The notes beneath the pieces are model-generated. The model was not told the origin of the DNA. It saw only the letters and a list, made by a program, of their open reading frames with translations, and did no database searches. From Metabacillus sp. B2-18 (lineage in GTDB: Bacteria > Bacillota > Bacilli > Bacillales > Bacillaceae), in the NCBI RefSeq assembly GCF_021117275.1, contig NZ_CP088246.1, positions 266,353 through 330,352 of the forward strand: DNA of 64,000 nucleotides, given 5' to 3'. The position numbers were made by a program, and so were the translations under genes. Numbering within the stretch: the stretch's first letter is position 1; each line of letters begins with the position of its first letter. This document shows, one piece after another, positions 60,320 to 64,000 of this stretch.

Positions 60320-61172
60320 AGGAGTGACCTGAATGCTATTAAATTCGCTAGATGATGAACCGAAGAGTTTCAAGATGGTAGGAAGAAGATACGTGGGTGA
60401 TTTATACTAAACTTCATAATGATATTTAAGATACAATGCACTTTTTAAACATCTGTTCAACATAAGAGATAAAGACTATTGAATAGGGACTTAATGATTT
60501 AATGCACTATTTTGGCGATCGAAAATCTATGAGAAAGAAAGTTTGCAAGAGTCAAATAGAGAGTTCAAAGTCAATAAAAAAGAAGAAGCTGTTGATTAAC
60601 AAAAATTTATTTATGGCTCAATCAGCGTTCTGTCCGATTGGACAAGTCCACTTAATAACATATAGAGTGTAAAGGTTACACTTTAACTGTTAACTCAGGA
60701 CATTCATTTCAATAAAGATATTCCAACATTAGGCCATTTCATACTTTGAAATGTGCTTATTTATTTTAAGGCGATATTCTTTCTTTTTTAAAATCTTTTT
60801 AAAATCGATGGAGAAATGAATACTTCCATGTTTTTAAAAAATATGAGAAATTACTAGGTTTTAAAGAATTATAGTGAGTTTCTTCCCTATCTGTCTTTAT
60901 AACAAAACAAAGAACAAAAAAACTAGTCCTTCATAAAAAGATATTTTTAAAAAATATTGTTGAAAAAGATAACTTTTAAATTTTATAAGAGTATCTACTT
61001 AAAGAGAAGTTTTGTTAATAAGCATCAAATATTGAACCTGTATAAAAATATACATTACAAACATTAACTAAAAATACTAAATAAATAAAATTATGGAAAA
61101 ATTCTTTGTAATATCCAAAAATTAGTAGTATTATATTATTGTAACAAAATTTCCAAAGGGGAGATGGTTAAC
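60320..61172. other. Gene-poor region after the transposase
   Basis: A 25-aa frame at 60333-60410 (MLLNSLDDEPKSFKMVGRRY) follows AAAGGAGTGACC but is too short to call. Otherwise AT-rich spacer without recognised signals. Promoter-like TTGTAATA...TATATTAT precedes 61173. Confidence 0.4.
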
Positions 61173-61457
61173 TTGTCAATGATTATTAATGGTAGTAGAG
61201 CAAAAGAGTTAGAAAGTGGTCTCGATAAGTTACAAGCAAAGCTTAAAGTGCTCTCTGATAATTCTAAGGGCGAAAAAAAAGAATTACTTAACAGAATCAT
61301 CAGTACAGCTGTAAAACAGAATCAAGAAACAGAGGCTAATAATGAGGGGGCAAACCATTTAGCACGCTACTATAAGCCGATGTCAACACATGATCAGTTA
61401 AAATTAAAGCTTAAATTTAACGACCTAATTAACGTTGTCGAGATGCCAGCAAACTAA
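61173..61457 (+). CDS. Unknown 94-aa protein heading a biosynthetic operon
   Basis: The start is TTG 61173 or ATG 61179 (AAAGGGGAG upstream; ATG 61164 overlaps it). The product (IINGSRAKELESGLDKLQAK, ISTAVKQNQETEANNEGANH, LARYYKPMSTHDQLKLKLKF) is helical and ends VVEMPAN. It precedes a 2OG oxygenase and a carbamoyltransferase. It could be a carrier, a peptide precursor or a regulator; nothing in it decides. Confidence 0.5.
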   Translation: MSMIINGSRAKELESGLDKLQAKLKVLSDNSKGEKKELLNRIISTAVKQNQETEANNEGANHLARYYKPMSTHDQLKLKLKFNDLINVVEMPAN

Positions 61458-61468
61458 AAGATCATAGC

Positions 61469-61505
61469 AACCCATAAGAACTACACTCTTATGGGTTGTT
61501 TAAAA
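61469..61505 (+). terminator. Hairpin between the first two operon genes
   Basis: CAACCCATAAGA pairs with TCTTATGGGTTG and is followed by TTTAAAAAA. It may end a short transcript of the first gene or attenuate the operon. Confidence 0.55.
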
Positions 61506-61519
61506 AAGGAGATTTAGAT

Positions 61520-62233
61520 ATGAGTTTAGATACCTTACAAAAATCTAAAAACGAATTATTAAGTGATATAAATGAGTTAATTACAGGCATGGATATGGCT
61601 GAAAAAATAAATATGCAATTATTGCTATCTCTTGCTGTTGGTGGGCTTGCACCAAACAACAACAAGGGATCTGATGAAATTTCAGAGAACGCTTTCAATA
61701 TAGCTGTGGAACTTATGACACAGTTTAGAGATGCAGGGCTAGTAAAATATGAAAGACCTTCATTTATGACTAATGAATTACTAAATGCTTTAATAAAAGA
61801 ATCTAAAGAAGTACGAAAAATTGCTGTAAGACCGGGTAAGCACTACTTATCTCCTGCTGGAAAAGTAGCTGAGGAACTAGCATTAAGCAATGAATTAGTT
61901 CAATATGTAAACGATGCCCTTGGTTATAAGGTTATTCCTAATGAAATAAGCTCATATTTATATTATGAGGAACCAGGCGATGGAATCCCCGCACATGTTG
62001 ATTCAGACGTGTTTTCAATTAACTGCATTATTGGTTTATCACATGAGATGGGGGACCATGTAGAAAATCCATCCTCATTAGTTGTTTATTCTAATGATGG
62101 AAAACCAAAAAGAATTTTATTGAAACCAGGTGAGTTAGTTCTTTTATTAGCTGGTGGTTCTGTTCATGAACGAGAACCAGTTGTTGAAGGAGAAAAGGTA
62201 TCTATACTTACAGTAGGGCTTAGAAGAGGTTAA
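61520..62233 (+). CDS. 2-oxoglutarate/Fe(II)-dependent oxygenase-like protein
   Basis: The 237-aa protein starts at ATG 61520 after AAAAGGAGA. The C-terminal half shows the jelly-roll iron site: YEEPGDGIPAHVDSDVFSIN (HxD) and LAGGSVHEREPVVEGEKVSI (distal His, then Arg-like partner). The N-terminus (residues 1-75) is helical. It is likely to hydroxylate a small molecule or amino acid residue. The stop lies 2 bp before the carbamoyltransferase start, so the two are coupled. Confidence 0.75.
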   Translation: MSLDTLQKSKNELLSDINELITGMDMAEKINMQLLLSLAVGGLAPNNNKGSDEISENAFNIAVELMTQFRDAGLVKYERPSFMTNELLNALIKESKEVRKIAVRPGKHYLSPAGKVAEELALSNELVQYVNDALGYKVIPNEISSYLYYEEPGDGIPAHVDSDVFSINCIIGLSHEMGDHVENPSSLVVYSNDGKPKRILLKPGELVLLLAGGSVHEREPVVEGEKVSILTVGLRRG

Positions 62234-62235
62234 AC

Positions 62236-64000
62236 ATGTTTGTACTTGGAATTAATTATAGTCATGATGCTGCAGCATGTTTAGTAGAAGATGGCAAGGT
62301 TGTAGCAGCTATTCAAAAAGAAAGACTTACCCGTCGTAAACATGATTTAGAAAGGACAATTTCTGATGAACGAATGATTCAATATTGTCTAGATGCTAGG
62401 GGAATCTCCATTGATGAAGTAGATTTAATTGTTTCAAACGTTCAATCTTTGTCATATGGAGGGGTGGGATTAACCACTCCCCTTCAAAAAGATTTTTCCC
62501 TTTTTGATCCTTTTTCAGAAAAACATCTTTTTATATCTCACCACTTAGCACATGCCTATAGTGCATTTTCACCTTCAGGGCAATCAGAATCAATAGTAAT
62601 GGTTATTGATGCTGCGGGTTCTTCTTCGCCAGAAGGAAAAGATTATGTAATGGCAGGTCCGGAAATGAAGAAATATTTACTAGGACCTACTCCAAAAGGA
62701 GAATTTAAGAGTGAGGCAGAGTCATACTATTTATTTACTAATAACTCATATAAATTGTTAGATAGATTTTATTTACCAAGCCATTCATCGGAGATGATAT
62801 ACACTGGCGGGATAGGTATGGCATATGCAATTGTTTCAAATTACATCTTTGATGATCCCCTTGAAAGTGGAAAGGTAATGGGACTTGCACCTTACGGAGA
62901 TTGTAATTTCCATAGGGGTGTAAATATCATGTCTTCAAATGAAGATAAGGTTATATTCAATAATAACTGGCAATTAAACTTTAATAAACCTGGGTTCCAC
63001 GAAGATCAAAAACATTTAGCAGCAATCATGCAAAGAGATCTTGAAAATGCACTTGAGGCAAGAATTAAAAGCATATTTAAGAAAACTACCACTAGAAATA
63101 TTTGTTATGCAGGTGGAGTTGCACTTAATTGTGTAGCAAATGGAAAAGTGTTAAGTAAGTATGCGAATGAACTATTTATCCAGCCAGCTGCTAATGATGC
63201 TGGTATAGCTATTGGCTGTGCCTACTATGGATATAGTTTTTTAAAGAAACAAAATGCACATTATAAACAAACACATGATTATTTAGGAAAGAAATATACC
63301 TCGCAGGAAGTAAGTAATGTTCTTAGTAATTATTTAGTTGTAAATAAAGAGCGAACTCCAAATGATCAATTAATTAATGAAGTAGCTAAACGTTTAGAAA
63401 AAGGTGAAATAGTTGCATGGTTTGAGGGTGGTTCTGAATTTGGCCCTCGCTCACTTGGACATAGAAGTATAATATGCAACCCAATGTTATCGAATATGAA
63501 ATCAAAACTTAACGAAAGAGTTAAGCATAGAGAATCTTTTCGTCCGTTTGCACCAGTTTGTCCAGTGGAATGTGCTGACTCCTATTTTGAAGTAAACAGA
63601 GAAAGTCCATTCATGTTATTAAGTTTTGATGTTAAAAGTGATTATAGGGAATCACTTCCCGCAATAACACATGTAGATAATTCTACTAGGTTACAAACGT
63701 TACATGAAAAAGAACACCCTAGATTACATAAGTTACTACATAAATTTGGAGAATTAACAAGTATTCCAGTTCTTCTAAACACGTCTTTTAATGTTATGGG
63801 TGAACCTATAGTAGAAACACCAGAGGATGCTATAAATTGCTTTTTATCAACTGATATAGATGTTTTAGTTATTGAAAATTGGATTATTACAAAGAAAGAA
63901 TTAGACAGGCAATCAAAAGTCAATTCGTACCCGGTTTTTCGCCCTTCTATTACCCTTATTTCTGAGGAATCACAAGGATACCAATTGCTCGGAATATCAA
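62236..64000 (+). CDS. Carbamoyltransferase, TobZ/NodU/CmcH family, partial
   Basis: The frame is open to the window end (588 codons seen). The N-terminal Kae1-like domain has LGINYSHDAAACLVEDGKVV, HHLAHAYSAFSPSG, VMVIDAAG and CYAGGVALNCVANGKVLSK. The C-terminal YrdC-like domain has GGSEFGPRSLGHRSI and PVLLNTSFNVMGEPIVETPE. These enzymes transfer a carbamoyl group from carbamoyl phosphate via carbamoyl-AMP to hydroxyls of antibiotics or Nod factors. With the oxygenase next door, hydroxylation followed by carbamoylation is a sensible pair of steps. Confidence 0.92.
   Translation, partial: MFVLGINYSHDAAACLVEDGKVVAAIQKERLTRRKHDLERTISDERMIQYCLDARGISIDEVDLIVSNVQSLSYGGVGLTTPLQKDFSLFDPFSEKHLFISHHLAHAYSAFSPSGQSESIVMVIDAAGSSSPEGKDYVMAGPEMKKYLLGPTPKGEFKSEAESYYLFTNNSYKLLDRFYLPSHSSEMIYTGGIGMAYAIVSNYIFDDPLESGKVMGLAPYGDCNFHRGVNIMSSNEDKVIFNNNWQLNFNKPGFHEDQKHLAAIMQRDLENALEARIKSIFKKTTTRNICYAGGVALNCVANGKVLSKYANELFIQPAANDAGIAIGCAYYGYSFLKKQNAHYKQTHDYLGKKYTSQEVSNVLSNYLVVNKERTPNDQLINEVAKRLEKGEIVAWFEGGSEFGPRSLGHRSIICNPMLSNMKSKLNERVKHRESFRPFAPVCPVECADSYFEVNRESPFMLLSFDVKSDYRESLPAITHVDNSTRLQTLHEKEHPRLHKLLHKFGELTSIPVLLNTSFNVMGEPIVETPEDAINCFLSTDIDVLVIENWIITKKELDRQSKVNSYPVFRPSITLISEESQGYQLLGIS

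Overview
The window is AT-rich DNA from an endospore-forming Bacillaceae member. Evidence for this is AAGGAGG-type ribosome sites, frequent TTG/GTG starts, a forespore spoVA-type operon, a CwlJ-like germination hydrolase, sporulation amidases and a Spo0E-like phosphatase. No rRNA, tRNA or CRISPR array was seen. No replication initiator or relaxase was recognised, so plasmid versus integrated island cannot be decided. The density of transposons, the TraX-like gene, and the DNA ligase and ubiquitin-like cassette point to a plasmid or large mobile island.

Layout. (1) 1-12.7 kb is a decaying sporulation and cell-wall segment: cardiolipin synthase, a DUF2975 gene broken by a stop, a CBO0543-like membrane protein, a DUF421 protein, a frameshifted amidase, CwlJ, remnants of IS1595, IS110 and IS21 elements, and a CwlC-like amidase with SPOR repeats. 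(2) 12.7-16.5 kb is a spoVA-2mob-type operon (DUF1657, YhcN/YlaJ lipoprotein, SpoVAC, SpoVAD, SpoVAEb, DUF1657, DUF421-DUF1657), a set known to increase spore heat resistance. Its first gene has a frameshift at the start codon. (3) 17-20.6 kb holds an HNH-like protein and small secreted or lipoproteins, separated by a dispersed 23-bp repeat. (4) 20.9-23.3 kb is an IS21 element. A lone Tn1546-type inverted repeat lies at 23,700. (5) 23.8-35.3 kb is the accessory core: a possible ribbon-helix-helix regulator with a direct-repeat operator, an ATP-dependent DNA ligase, and a ubiquitin-like conjugation cassette (E2-like, ubiquitin-like, JAMM peptidase, E1/ThiF) resembling PRTRC cassettes, followed by several unknown genes and a tandem gene duplication. 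(6) 35,295-41,179 is an intact Tn1546-like transposon with a 5-bp target duplication; its cargo is a BASS-family transporter and an AdaA-like regulator. (7) 41.2-57.2 kb is accessory DNA: a zinc-finger protein, a Spo0E-like protein, a secreted transglutaminase-like protein, an Abi_C protein, an ISL3 transposase, a secreted Ntox44-like toxin with a DUF5412 neighbour, a tyrosine recombinase, a second IS21, a RelE-like/HTH pair and TraX. (8) 57.2-60.3 kb is a second Tn3-family transposase. (9) 61.1 kb to the end is a probable small-molecule or peptide-modification operon (97-aa protein, 2OG-Fe(II) oxygenase, carbamoyltransferase running off the window).

The strongest unexplained signal is regulatory. 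At least five operons of the accessory region begin with promoter, then a terminator-type hairpin, then an RBS and the first gene. Two of these leaders (25.85 and 30.91 kb) are clearly homologous to each other. Another two (41.23 and 56.97 kb) are homologous with a compensatory base-pair change. This suggests that cargo operons are controlled together by conditional termination or antitermination. One leader heads the ubiquitin-like conjugation operon, whose E2-like gene carries a single frameshift. All calls come from reading the sequence; no database search was run.
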